A stretch of DNA of 64,000 bases from contig MNCI01026912.1 of NCBI GenBank assembly GCA_015680685.1, forward strand, positions 407,644-471,643, in the 5' to 3' direction. Shown piece by piece: positions 48,301-53,332 of this stretch. Source of the DNA: Gnetum montanum (Eukaryota > Streptophyta > Gnetopsida > Gnetales > Gnetaceae). A model generated the notes under the pieces. It worked only from the letters and a program-made list of their open reading frames with translations. It was not told the DNA's origin and did not search any database. How positions within the stretch are numbered: position 1 is the stretch's first letter; every line of letters starts with the position of its first letter. Both the position numbers and the translations under genes were made by a program.

Positions 48301-49411
48301 CAACTCCATCATCTGCTTGGAACTGTTCATCCAAGAAGCAACATCACAACATCATCTCACAGTTACACCAATTCTATGGGGTTTACCTTATGAGATCTTT
48401 TTCACCATTCATGTCGATCAAGAGCCATATTAATAGTTATTTCAAGTACTTGTATATATTTTCCTTTAATAATTTCAACACAGAGGAACAACCAAGCCAA
48501 GCAGATACATACCTCACGAAAATGTGGTATTTGTGTGAGCAAAAATCTTGTGACACCCTGGAAAAACAAAAGTGACAAGTAAATAAGAAAGTAACTTAAG
48601 TACTTTTAATTTTTCTAACCGAACATACATCAACCATCTTCTCTCTGTCCATTTGTTAATTTAATAAAAAAAAGGTTGCATATGTTATCTCTTTAAATTT
48701 TGAATGGTAAAAGGTCTAACTTTAATTCACTGAAAATAGCCAGTTCAGATAAAAACTCATTGATAACAGCGAAATTTCTGAAACTATTGAGTTCGCACAC
48801 AGTAGACAAATTTTAAACAACATGACTTTCACCACTTATTATCTGAAGTAGTTTTAATATTGGCCCAACTGCATTTTAAAGTTGATTTCATATTAAAACA
48901 ATTTCCCTATGATACTCTACATAGAAGGAGTCGCTCTGGAGCTTCTCTTCTCGAGTTAACCCAATGATTATGGTGTCAAAATGAAATCTTCCCTTGATGC
49001 AAACTCTACCATAGATCATAAGAAACTGTGGGATTAAAAACAAAACGGGTTGAGGGTTTCTTCCTGATTAAATTCATATTTTTTCAAAACATAGATTGTA
49101 AATAGTATCGGCTCTTCAATTTTATGGAAAAATTACAGCAATAGACGTATCATTTTAAATTCTCTATATCAGACTTGTAGCCAACACTATTATGTCTAGA
49201 CTAGCCGATATCATTTGGTTGGGACAAGACTAGGATACGATGAATTCTTGGTACTGAAATAAACAAATAGCTCATTCAAAGTATCAGTCCTTACATTCTC
49301 TTCACATCTCATGCATAAACTCTCGATTTGTTGAATTTGGTTTTGTTCCTGATCGAAGTCATTCGCTGTCTTGTTGGCATTCTCTGTACTGTCACCTCCA
49401 TTGCTCGCCAT
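10089..49411 (-). CDS. ZPR1: ZPR1-type zinc finger protein gene, 13 exons, 3' end beyond window
   Basis: Splicing 13 exons (49295-49411, 48513-48557, 47165-47205, 46905-46986, 46781-46825, 46163-46219, 34836-34895, 34619-34746, 32446-32725, 32254-32320, 31515-31585, 31258-31347, 10089-10197) gives 397 open codons. The product has two C4 zinc fingers with equal spacing: C33-x2-C36/C62-x2-C65 and C293-x2-C296/C322-x2-C325. Each finger is followed by its conserved domain ([12 protein letters not shown] near residue 97; [17 protein letters not shown] near 367). Family landmarks include [21 protein letters not shown] and [10 protein letters not shown]. In other eukaryotes ZPR1 binds and helps fold translation factor eEF1A and moves between cytoplasm and nucleus. 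Plant ZPR1 is about 490-500 residues, so roughly 95 C-terminal residues are missing, consistent with further exon(s) left of position 1. No stop, frameshift or bad splice site was seen, so the gene is probably functional. Confidence 0.93.
10300..11690 (+). pseudogene. L1 ORF1 (DUF4283-type) remnant
   Basis: [20 protein letters not shown] and then ADGPWHFQS at about 10741-10842 match the DUF4283 core (GPWHF) of plant LINE ORF1. Basic and polar segments extend to about 11690. At least four frame breaks are needed to read it through. No CCHC knuckle was found. Confidence 0.7.
11770..12200 (+). pseudogene. L1 endonuclease remnant
   Basis: CISWNT, a stop, then GLNSP at about 11770-11805 is the N-terminus of a LINE endonuclease. 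The stop is TGA where Arg is usual, which fits CGA to TGA. The rest of the domain is only faintly visible to about 12200. Confidence 0.65.
12300..13740 (+). pseudogene. L1 reverse transcriptase remnant
   Basis: [14 protein letters not shown] (about 12417), [20 protein letters not shown] (about 12614), [19 protein letters not shown] (about 13068) and [12 protein letters not shown] (about 13550) occur in the order expected for L1 RT. YADD is the catalytic box. Many stops and shifts separate the segments. Confidence 0.8.
13854..13991. repeat. Perfect 69-bp tandem duplication
   Basis: Two identical adjacent 69-bp units starting with CATAGTAACAATGCATTAA. The corresponding copy at about 20280 has one unit only, so the duplication arose in this copy. 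Confidence 0.9.
14365..14478. repeat. 38-bp minisatellite, three units
   Basis: Units start at 14365, 14403 and 14441 (CCCTCAACCCA(C/T)CAACAAG...). A single related unit is at about 27234, in the other copy of the dispersed repeat. Confidence 0.9.
14690..17040 (+). pseudogene. RTE reverse transcriptase (split and broken)
   Basis: The catalytic box reads VVDDIVLV at about 16846 (usually FADDIVL), and [11 protein letters not shown] near 16593 corresponds to the usual (L/M)-x-KAYDRVP. In-frame stops occur near 16446, 16627 and 16730. The enzyme would have performed target-primed reverse transcription; this copy cannot. Confidence 0.78.
15050..16355. repeat. Unknown 1.3-kb block with recurring GGTTCTA/TAGAACC words
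   Basis: Between 15690 and 16320 the words AGAACCAA and TTGGTTCTA (or close variants) recur on both orientations, for example at 15692, 15828, 15925, 16168, 16271 and 16301. Spacing is irregular (about 80-150 bp). No coding similarity. It sits exactly where the RTE frame is interrupted, so it is probably a separate insertion. Confidence 0.5.
17046..18278. other. ZPR1 intron sequence, no recognised feature
   Basis: A 99-codon open frame at 17561-17860 (+) shows no known motif. One ambiguous base at 17486. Confidence 0.45.
18279..18310. repeat. (CT)16 microsatellite
   Basis: An uninterrupted CT dinucleotide run of 32 bases. Confidence 0.97.
18318..18475 (+). repeat. Three B-box-like motifs in tandem, ~60 bp apart
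   Basis: AGTTCAATTCTC (18327), AGGTTCAATTCC (18388) and AGGTTCAATTCC (18448) recur with 60-61 bp spacing and AT-rich spacers. They resemble pol III B boxes of tRNA-derived SINEs but no A box was found. Confidence 0.5.
18480..20075. other. ZPR1 intron sequence, mostly unrecognised
   Basis: A minus-strand open frame at 19379-19618 ([20 protein letters not shown]) is Lys-rich and gag-like in feel but matches no family I can name. A perfect 45-bp tandem duplication is listed separately. Confidence 0.4.
19846..19935. repeat. Perfect 45-bp tandem duplication
   Basis: Two identical units beginning ACTTCTCATTTCTCGATC at 19846 and 19891. Confidence 0.92.
20076..20517. repeat. Dispersed repeat copy 2, left part
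   Basis: Matches 13709-14200. It is broken at 20517 by the gypsy element and resumes at 27062. The last five bases, GGAAA (20513-20517), are the target duplication. Confidence 0.75.
20518..21063 (+). repeat. 5' LTR of chromovirus (3' ~18 bp in gap)
   Basis: 546 of an expected ~563 bp are visible before the N gap. Compared by eye with the 3' LTR there are about 30 differences over ~545 positions, about four fifths of them transitions, so the insertion is old. Confidence 0.95.
21064..21607. other. Assembly gap (544 N)
   Basis: The run of N covers the end of the 5' LTR, the primer binding site and the N-terminal part of gag. Its true length is unknown. Confidence 1.
21608..22518 (+). pseudogene. 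Chromovirus gag (C-terminal part)
   Basis: Shows the Ty3 gag core ([45 protein letters not shown]) and a CCHC zinc knuckle [14 protein letters not shown] at about 22231. Gag forms the particle and packages RNA. Stops at 21904 (TAG), 22096 (TAA) and 22516 (TAA) each stand where a C-to-T change of a Gln codon would explain them. The N-terminus is in the gap. Confidence 0.93.
22519..23080 (+). pseudogene. Chromovirus aspartic protease
   Basis: [12 protein letters not shown] at 22531-22566 is the retropepsin active site, with Asn (22543-22545) in place of the usual Ser or Thr after the catalytic Asp. The flap and VILGQEFL segment (about 22743) are present. The AGT-to-AAT type change suggests loss of activity. 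It is in frame with gag and RT and ends at a TAG at 23074. Confidence 0.9.
23083..23900 (+). pseudogene. Chromovirus reverse transcriptase
   Basis: All core motifs are visible: [60 protein letters not shown] and the catalytic YLDDILIYS (YLDD at 23575-23586). A one-base loss at about 23607 shifts the frame; the thumb continues with stops at 23700, 23739 and 23862. Confidence 0.95.
23930..24360 (+). pseudogene. Chromovirus RNase H
   Basis: [46 protein letters not shown] and VKTDNLA follow the Ty3 RNase H pattern. The first catalytic Asp (usual TDAS) is Asn at 24021-24023, again a G-to-A type change. A TAG at 24267 interrupts before [16 protein letters not shown]. Confidence 0.93.
24450..25600 (+). 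pseudogene. Chromovirus integrase
   Basis: The HHCC zinc domain has His at 24604 and 24624 and Cys at 24714 and 24724. The catalytic core has Asp at 24803 (SMDFITGLP) and Glu at 25091 (GQTERMN), but the middle Asp is Asn at 24983 (ISNRDPRF), so strand transfer should be abolished. An extra C in the run at 24461-24466 and a shift near 24760 change frame. Stops are at 24634, 24730, 25073, 25457 and 25577. Confidence 0.94.
25720..25892 (+). pseudogene. Integrase C-terminal chromodomain
   Basis: [20 protein letters not shown] and then [15 protein letters not shown] form a chromodomain with the typical aromatic and acidic pattern. Chromodomains of chromoviruses steer integration to marked chromatin. 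It ends at a TGA at 25890-25892. The linker upstream is frameshifted near 25600-25700. Confidence 0.9.
25893..26484 (+). other. Chromovirus 3' untranslated region
   Basis: About 590 bp between the chromodomain stop and the polypurine tract with no open frame of note. Confidence 0.75.
26485..26498 (+). promoter_or_regulatory. Polypurine tract of chromovirus
   Basis: AAGCGGGGGAGGAT directly before the 3' LTR, the plus-strand priming site. Confidence 0.9.
26499..27061 (+). repeat. 3' LTR of chromovirus (563 bp)
   Basis: Starts TGTGAAAGAGG right after the polypurine tract and ends GTTGTTACA before the GGAAA duplication. It is similar to the 5' LTR along its length. Confidence 0.96.
27062..27290. 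repeat. Dispersed repeat copy 2, right part
   Basis: Begins with the target duplication GGAAA and continues the repeat (CCAGAACCT, AGTTGCCTAT, TTCTACAAAGCTC, CCAACAAGGCATACTCTCAA), matching 14205-14480. Confidence 0.7.
27291..30741. other. ZPR1 intron sequence, little recognised
   Basis: Apart from the SINE at 27615-27790, no protein similarity was recognised. 29340-29700 (GTGTGTGAG..., GTAATTGTAATCTTC) resembles the R-U5 part of a plant LTR, but termini were not found. Open frames at 29129-29491 and 30016-30414 match nothing I know. Confidence 0.4.
27615..27790 (-). repeat. SINE-like element, family B
   Basis: The minus strand has GTGATGGTAAGGTGC (A-box-like) and CCTAGGTTCAAGCC (B box), and ends TAGTGGGTGAGCATTGAGCC, TCTAGGTGATGATCC. 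The 3' half recurs at 42010-42125 in the same orientation. Confidence 0.6.
30742..30920 (+). repeat. SINE-like element, family A
   Basis: A-box region GTTAGCTTAGTGGTATGAG, B-box region GTCATAGGTTTGATTCC, then GCACTAAGTTATAAATTCC, TGATAGATCTAAGAGCTCAG and the 3' end TTTCAGTTTCAGTT. It is collinear with the minus-strand copy at 7205-7386. tRNA-derived in character, but not a tRNA gene. Confidence 0.68.
31258..31347 (-). CDS. ZPR1: ZPR1 exon 12 (residues 332-361)
   Basis: 90 nt between GGAGACAG and GTTAGA. It encodes [16 protein letters not shown]... and NDLNRDVIK, a close match to the ZPR1 segment after the second finger. It is followed by the giant 21,060-bp intron 10198-31257. Confidence 0.93.
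31515..31585 (-). CDS. ZPR1: ZPR1 exon 11 (residues 308-331)
   Basis: 71 nt between ATGTTAG and GTAAGT. It encodes [20 protein letters not shown] and RNSE, with the second Cys pair of zinc finger 2. It completes the Asn codon split with exon 10 and ends in phase 0. Confidence 0.94.
32254..32320 (-). CDS. ZPR1: ZPR1 exon 10 (residues 286-307)
   Basis: 67 nt between TTCTACAG and GTATCC. It encodes [20 protein letters not shown] and two more residues, with the first Cys pair of zinc finger 2. Ends in phase 1. This short exon is easy to miss. Without it exon 11 seems to lack half of the finger and the gene looks like a pseudogene. Confidence 0.93.
32446..32725 (-). CDS. ZPR1: ZPR1 exon 9 (residues 192-285)
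   Basis: 280 nt, the largest exon, between TTGCAG and GTGAGC. It encodes [15 protein letters not shown], a variable Ser/Gln/Asn-rich linker, then [17 protein letters not shown] and [12 protein letters not shown], which leads into zinc finger 2. Ends in phase 0. Confidence 0.94.
33015..33490. repeat. ~230-bp tandem duplication in ZPR1 intron 8
   Basis: Two diverged units share AAGGCACTGT, CCAGTAAAACAAG, TTTTCCAATACATTG, GCTAGCTTTGTACAGGCAAT, GGAAAGTA and GTTAGAAA. Unit 1 is about 33015-33240 and unit 2 about 33241-33490. Non-coding. Confidence 0.75.
34085..34150 (-). repeat. SINE fragment related to 9793-9930
   Basis: The minus strand reads GCATGGTTGAGTTGGTTATT and continues with a spacer and a weak B box (TAGGTCCTGCATTAATC). 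Short and diverged. Confidence 0.4.
34619..34746 (-). CDS. ZPR1: ZPR1 exon 8 (residues 150-192)
   Basis: 128 nt between TACCTAG and GTGAGT. It encodes [14 protein letters not shown]... and [11 protein letters not shown], both typical of ZPR1 domain A. It ends in phase 2 inside the proline codon completed by exon 9. Confidence 0.93.
34836..34895 (-). CDS. ZPR1: ZPR1 exon 7 (residues 130-149)
   Basis: 60 nt between CTTTCAG and GTATGT. It encodes [20 protein letters not shown], the helical segment after the EVPPEAQ motif in ZPR1. Phase 0 on both sides. Confidence 0.92.
35035..35080 (+). repeat. 3' terminal fragment of RTE-type LINE or SINE
   Basis: TGTTGGGATAAGGCTAAGA followed by TGATGACGATG repeats is the typical 3' end of plant RTE elements. 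Only ~45 bp are present. Confidence 0.5.
35440..36235 (-). pseudogene. L1-type LINE ORF2 C-terminal part with zf-RVT
   Basis: The minus strand encodes [20 protein letters not shown] (about 36120), [13 protein letters not shown] (about 36060), [15 protein letters not shown] (about 35920), [18 protein letters not shown] (about 35720) and a Cys/His cluster CCFCKNAC with later HC (about 35655-35610). This is the C-terminal region and zf-RVT domain of plant L1 ORF2. One stop precedes the Cys cluster. It may be the 3' half of the element at 42490-43965. Confidence 0.78.
36236..39236. other. Unassigned insert within the split LINE
   Basis: 37185-37310 has GAAGCTTCTAGAACTG followed by GTATAAATAGG, an LTR-promoter-like arrangement, but LTR ends were not found. 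A minus-strand reading frame at 37868-38250 is listed separately. Otherwise nothing was recognised. Confidence 0.4.
37868..38250 (-). pseudogene. Unknown protein fragment with internal duplication
   Basis: Minus strand at 38170-37925 reads [40 protein letters not shown] and [19 protein letters not shown] second, frame-disrupted copy of the first ~19 codons ([12 protein letters not shown]) lies just upstream at about 38225-38165, differing by a 2-base insertion. Codon use looks protein-like, but I do not recognise the family. It could be an exon or TE fragment. Confidence 0.3.
39247..39915 (+). pseudogene. Coiled-coil protein with C-terminal J-domain (5'-truncated retrocopy)
   Basis: One frame runs from the 5' junction to a stop at 39913-39915, broken only by TAA at 39697. 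Residues ~20-130 are Glu/Gln/Arg/Ala-rich heptads ([41 protein letters not shown]), a coiled coil. Then [27 protein letters not shown] and [20 protein letters not shown] fit J-domain helices I-III, with the HPD tripeptide that activates Hsp70. The frame has no ATG near its start, so the 5' end is lost. The TAA would follow from a C-to-T change of CAA. The source gene is unknown. J-domain assignment rests on visual motif match. Confidence 0.6.
39952..40083. other. Assembly gap (132 N)
   Basis: A run of N right after a C-run, in the 3' part of the retrocopy. Confidence 1.
40202..41832. other. ZPR1 intron sequence, no feature seen
   Basis: AT-rich, no coding similarity or clear repeat borders recognised on either strand. 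Confidence 0.45.
41833..41960. repeat. 48-49-bp tandem repeat, about 2.7 units
   Basis: TTATGGA(T/C)A(A/G)AATATTATTTAGCAT recurs at 41833, 41882 and 41930, separated by TATAGGCTC(T/C)CC-like spacers. Confidence 0.85.
42010..42125 (-). repeat. SINE-like element, family B (3' half)
   Basis: GGATCATCACCTAAAGGCTC, then AATGCTCATCC and CTAAGGTAG match 27615-27700 on the same strand; the B-box half is degraded. Confidence 0.5.
42490..43965 (-). pseudogene. L1-type LINE endonuclease and N-terminal RT (broken)
   Basis: The minus strand has an endonuclease start MKIIA-stop-NLGV (about 43963), [20 protein letters not shown] (about 43575; usual GDFN changed to ECFN), RT motifs [20 protein letters not shown] (about 42915), [10 protein letters not shown] (about 42730) and NDDTFIFFK (about 42595, in place of YADD). 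Stops and shifts are frequent. The RT thumb and zf-RVT are absent here but present at 35440-36235 in the same orientation. Confidence 0.82.
43966..46162. other. ZPR1 intron 6, 5' part, no feature seen
   Basis: No protein similarity, terminal repeats or RNA genes recognised on either strand. Confidence 0.45.
46163..46219 (-). CDS. ZPR1: ZPR1 exon 6 (residues 111-129)
   Basis: 57 nt between ATCTACAG and GTAAGG. It encodes [19 protein letters not shown], a hallmark ZPR1 motif that recurs behind zinc finger 2. It is followed by an 11,267-bp intron (34896-46162) filled with retroelement debris. Confidence 0.93.
46781..46825 (-). CDS. ZPR1: ZPR1 exon 5 (residues 96-110)
   Basis: 45 nt between TTTTACAG and GTACTG. 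It encodes [15 protein letters not shown], matching the conserved NRQVVKS(D/E)SA segment of ZPR1 proteins. The intron to exon 4 is only 79 bp, the shortest in the gene. Confidence 0.93.
46905..46986 (-). CDS. ZPR1: ZPR1 exon 4 (residues 68-95)
   Basis: 82 nt between CCCCAG and GTACCT. It encodes [20 protein letters not shown] and the following VPEGAIE, the start of the domain behind zinc finger 1. It completes the split codon of exon 3 and returns to phase 0. Confidence 0.93.
47165..47205 (-). CDS. ZPR1: ZPR1 exon 3 (residues 55-67)
   Basis: 41 nt between ATGTAG and GTAAGT. It encodes [13 protein letters not shown], which carries the second Cys pair of zinc finger 1, and ends in phase 2 inside the codon for residue 68. 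Confidence 0.93.
48513..48557 (-). CDS. ZPR1: ZPR1 exon 2 (residues 40-54)
   Basis: A 45-nt exon between ...TTTTTCCAG and GTATGT. It encodes [15 protein letters not shown], the conserved stretch between the two Cys pairs of zinc finger 1. Phase 0 on both sides. The intron upstream is 737 bp and the one downstream 1307 bp; no gene was seen in either. Confidence 0.93.
49295..49411 (-). CDS. ZPR1: ZPR1 exon 1 (residues 1-39)
   Basis: Starts at the ATG at 49411-49409 and ends before GTAAGG. It has an acidic, Asn/Gln-rich N-terminus, then [11 protein letters not shown], the first Cys pair of zinc finger 1. Ends in phase 0. Reading on past 49295 gives only 27 unrelated residues before a stop, so the splice is required. 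Confidence 0.93.
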
Positions 49412-49900
49412 ACTAACATGGAAGCAATGTAAACCTCAATAAAATATGAAAATAAGAATGAAAAAACGGTACTCCATATCTGGAATCAACAGACAGACGT
49501 GTAGTGTTTCAAACTGAACTTACCTATTTGAATAAAGGAAAACACAGCAAAATAACCTCACGGAGTGAATACCTCTACAACCAAGTTCTAAGCCAACGGG
49601 TTGAATCTGCGGAGAAACTAAGCCAAAGAGACTGCCGCAAAAAAAAATGCACCCCGTGACTTCTGCAGATATCTTCTCCAAATTTTGAGGGATCTGTGTA
49701 GCGACTTCTTGAAGTTACTTTGTTGCTTTTCAGAATATTAAATTAACGAATGCGCGGCTACTCTAAAAATTCGAGGACCCCCACATCGTGCAAACGAAAA
49801 CATGCTGCACATGACTAAAGGCTAAGGCTTTCTGTATAGACTATAGACCAATAGAGTCTTACCGTCTTGGATTAACCAGATCAGGAATTTAACATCACGG
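49412..49900 (-). promoter_or_regulatory. ZPR1 5' UTR with probable leader intron, and promoter region
   Basis: Reading the minus strand, a good donor (AATAG|GTAAGT, intron side at 49523) is followed 111 bp later by TTAG immediately before T-ATG at 49412. A 5' UTR intron at 49413-49523 is therefore likely, with leader exon sequence above 49523. No clear TATA box was found. The transcription start is not visible; the extent of the leader is a guess. Confidence 0.45.
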
Positions 49901-50230
49901 GTGAATCGAACAAGAATCTGTTAGTCGTCTAGACTTGTGACTCGACAAAATCCCACAAAGCAAAGCATATTTTGCAACAATTTATTAAAGGTTTTTATTA
50001 TCACCCCGACTTGGCATGTGTCAATAGATTTATAAATTTGATTTTGGATTGAAATCATGGTAAAGCCTAACATTTGACATTTTTAATTGAAAAATTTAAC
50101 TGTAAACACCTTTATCGAATTGTATTGCTTTAAAATAAAATGTCTTCTTTCATGGTTAAAGCATTATTGAGTTCATTATTTTCAATCATAACTTCAAAGG
50201 ATTCCAAGGACTTGAGTTCTCAATGGGCCC

Positions 50231-50420
50231 ATTATCAAGGTTACATATAACAAACTAGCGTGGGATGTAATTTAATAGTGAATAGTTTGGAGTTATGCTA
50301 AAACTATTACATCTAGGTTAATTACCAAGGTTACATCTAACACACTATTGTAGGTTGTAATTTTATATTGAAGAGCCTAGAGTTATGCCAAAACTATTAT
50401 TGTCTAGAAAATTACTAAAG
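50231..50420. repeat. 90-bp tandem repeat, two units plus a partial
   Basis: ATTA(T/C)CAAGGTTACAT occurs at 50231 and 50321, and a decayed third start ATTACTAAAG at 50411. Shared interior AGAGTTATGC(T/C)AAAACTATTA. Confidence 0.85.
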
Positions 50421-51316
50421 ATTGAATGTAAGTGATAGAGAATATACTTTTATCTTATAAAAATGAAAAGAGAAGATTTTATGAAATATTTTCAATATTT
50501 AAATACTTCAATTTTAGTCAAATTCAAAGGTTTGAAAGCTTCAAGTCATGGGTTTCATTTGGTGGGCAATGTTGAGTTTTAAAATTATAATTGGACTATA
50601 TGTCCTTGTATTACAATTATCTTGGCTTCCAACACCCCCAAATTCAAAGGTTTGATGTTCTTTTTGTTTTATCTTAAGGTTTTATTAGTGAAATGATTTC
50701 TCCAAAATTATCTTTTCCTTATGGGGGATTCTAAATTGTTTCCAATTTATTCTACCATTGTTGAAATTTTAATGTCTTACACCAATGCAGATATTTCTAT
50801 TTGTTTTCAAAATGTAGATTTATAATCTCAACTTATTCTACCAATGCTAAAATTTATACTTCTTCTATCAAAATGTAGATTTACAAGCTAGCAAGTAGAA
50901 ATTTGTTACACCATCTACTAGTGATGTTGTTGCAAATAAGACCCTTGATTTTGTTTATTAATGATGTATACGAGTCATTAGTTGTTGATCTAACATCATG
51001 ATATATGTTCATTCAAATTTTGGATTAAGGGGAGTTGTTGAAACTAGAAATAATTTAACTATCGGTACACCTATTTTATCTATCTTGTTTGTACCCTATT
51101 GATGCTAATCCTCCTTTTCTCTTCAACAATTAGTTGATTAAGATTATCCTCTAGCTCTCTATCTTTTTATTATTGCTTCAAACTTAATTTTGCATAATTT
51201 GCATTATGATCTGCAAAGTAATATCATCAAAGGAATTCAATTGATGATCAAAGTATGCAATTACTTTGTTGAATTTTTGGTATGTCAAAACCTTAGAAAA
51301 AATGGAAAATGTAGAA

Positions 51317-51339
51317 TGTGTGTGTGTGTGTGTGTGTGT
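51317..51339. repeat. (TG)n microsatellite
   Basis: Uninterrupted TG run of 23 bases. Confidence 0.95.
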
Positions 51340-51417
51340 AATGATAGTTTTGTAGGACCATGAACAAAGACTTCACATGGAGATTCAAGACTTTAAGAAT
51401 GAGATCCACGATGGGAT

Positions 51418-52346
51418 GTTGAAATAAAGGCTAAGTGGACAAGATGAGAGCATGAATGGAAACGAATTCTACAAGCCAAATGAAGATGTTCCAATGACTA
51501 CCAAAGTATCAAATCAACAATGAGTACACCAAATCTCAAACTATTAAAGCAGAGTAGATGTCTAGGAAAAGCAACAGACATCTATGAGTAGATGTTCACA
51601 CTTCCAGGTAGACATCTCTCCTGCATTAGGGCTATTCATAATTAGACATCTCATCATCAAAGTAGATGTCTATATTAGCCATTTGATAGTTGTTGCATAA
51701 ATTCTAAGGAGTTTTTGGAAATTCCATGAGTATAAGACAAAGTGAATTTCTTGAAATTTGTACAAGTACTATCATTGTCAAATCAAGTCAAGGTTGTTGA
51801 AAGAAATCTTATGATTGTCCTTCATTGTATTATCATTTGTTTGTATTGATTGTATTGAGCTTCAAGTGTAAGGGATTTGTAAAACAAGTTACACTCTTTC
51901 CTTATCCTTTATCTTTCTTTCTTGTAGCCCTACGGGGTCGATGTGCTTCTTACGATAGGACATCTTCATTGAGCTTGTTAGGACCCTGTAGGGTTGAGTG
52001 GTTTTGCAATGACAAAATACTCCAGTGCAAAGCTTACACCTGTAAAGGTTGTGGGATCCTCTAAACCACATTTTGAGCTTGATAGGACCTTTGTGAGGTT
52101 GAGTGATTTTGCAGTGACGAAACACTCTAGAGCAAAGCTCAAAGCTTGTAAAGGGTGTGATGCTCTTCAAACCACATTTTAAAATAAACAAAGTCCAAAG
52201 GTATGCACGAATTCCACCCTCTGAGTGTGGATGTACCCAAGTTAGGAAACCACGAGAAATTTATGTTTGTTTTTAGCGGCTATAGCATTTTAAATTAGGG
52301 AACTTATTCAACCCCCTTCTAAGTTCTCAATCCTCGTACTTAACAT
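51418..52346 (+). repeat. Possible solo LTR (copia-like)
   Basis: It begins TGTTGAAATAAAGG and ends CTTAACA, and near its end has TATTCAACCCCCTTCTAAG, a phrase typical of the 3' end of plant copia LTRs. A ~106-bp tandem pair is inside. No matching 5-bp target duplication was seen, so the borders are uncertain. Confidence 0.4.
51971..52185. repeat. ~106-bp tandem duplication
   Basis: Two units start GAGCTTG(T/A)TAGGACC and end AAACCACATTTT; internal text GGTTGAGTG(G/A)TTTTGCA is shared. Confidence 0.85.
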
Positions 52347-52453
52347 TCACTTTGCAAATGCTTCTTCATTTATATTTGATGAGTAGCAAGTATCTCATAT
52401 GCCCAACCATACAAATCACAAATGTGCACCAACAATCCAGTTGAATTCCATGG

Positions 52454-53186
52454 TGATGAGCCACGATATCGTGTATGCGATATCACAGCCCGTTGCCAGT
52501 TCTATAAATAAGAGGCAGCTTTCCCTTGTTTCTCAATATAGATCTAGACCCTTAGCTAAACTCTGGCAATTTTACCATTCTAGAGATAGAATAATTTCCA
52601 TGTGCCCGCAGTAGGAGTCTCAAAGTGAACGGATCTTTATTCAAGCAAATTGTACATGAGCACACATTTGTGTACAGCAATAAAGATGAACTTTCTGATA
52701 AACCTTGTTGCACACGGACTAAGCTAAATAGGATTTAATTATTGTTAAATGTTTAATTGCTTTCCTAGATAATTAATCTCTCTCAAACCTTTACTCTCCT
52801 AGTTAAGTGCATTCAGTACGACCACTTCGAGCACGTGTGTAACGCTTGGTAACCCAGTAATGAGTAGCGTTTGGTAATCCTAGTAGCGTTGCACTGGTTC
52901 AGGGTGTGTGCGGCAAGTGGGAACGGATACTGGTGCTAGGACGATTATCTTCACCCTTCCCTACTAGCATAGACGTTAAAAAGATAAAAGTTATAAAAAT
53001 CACACACCTCAAACTTACTTAACCATACAATCGTGACAATACAAGTAATTTTGGGAAGACAACGATTGATTAACCTTAAGTGTTCCATTACGGTGCGTAA
53101 GCACTTAGTCCTTGGAGTTCCACCAGATCGCGCGTGAGACACTCGTATTTGTATGGTTGAGTGTAGGGGTACCTTGCCACTCATCA
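52454..53186 (+). repeat. 5' LTR (733 bp)
   Basis: The same body as the 3' LTR, including TATA-type CTATAAATAAGAGGCAGC at about 52501. It lacks ~27 bp of the palindromic start and a ~35-bp block present in the 3' LTR near 59030. Confidence 0.95.
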
Positions 53187-53187
53187 T

Positions 53188-53205
53188 TAGCATTGTTGCC
53201 GAGGA
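53188..53205 (+). promoter_or_regulatory. Decayed primer binding site, tRNA-Asp type
   Basis: TAGCATTGTTGCCGAGGA sits two bases after the LTR. It matches the tRNA-Asp site used by many plant gypsy elements except at five positions, all G-to-A or C-to-T. Confidence 0.7.
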
Positions 53206-53332
53206 CTTAGTTGTTTGTGCACTACGTAGAACATAGGAAATCATCCACATCATTGGGAAGCTTAAACGAACCCTTAGGGTTAATCAAGAGAAAAATAAGA
53301 TAACGGTAAATAGCACACTGAACAAGACAAAC

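Larger units (their letters stand above)
49900..51400. other. Intergenic DNA upstream of ZPR1
   Basis: AT-rich, with the 90-bp tandem repeat at 50231-50420 and a GT run at 51317. No gene recognised. Confidence 0.45.
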
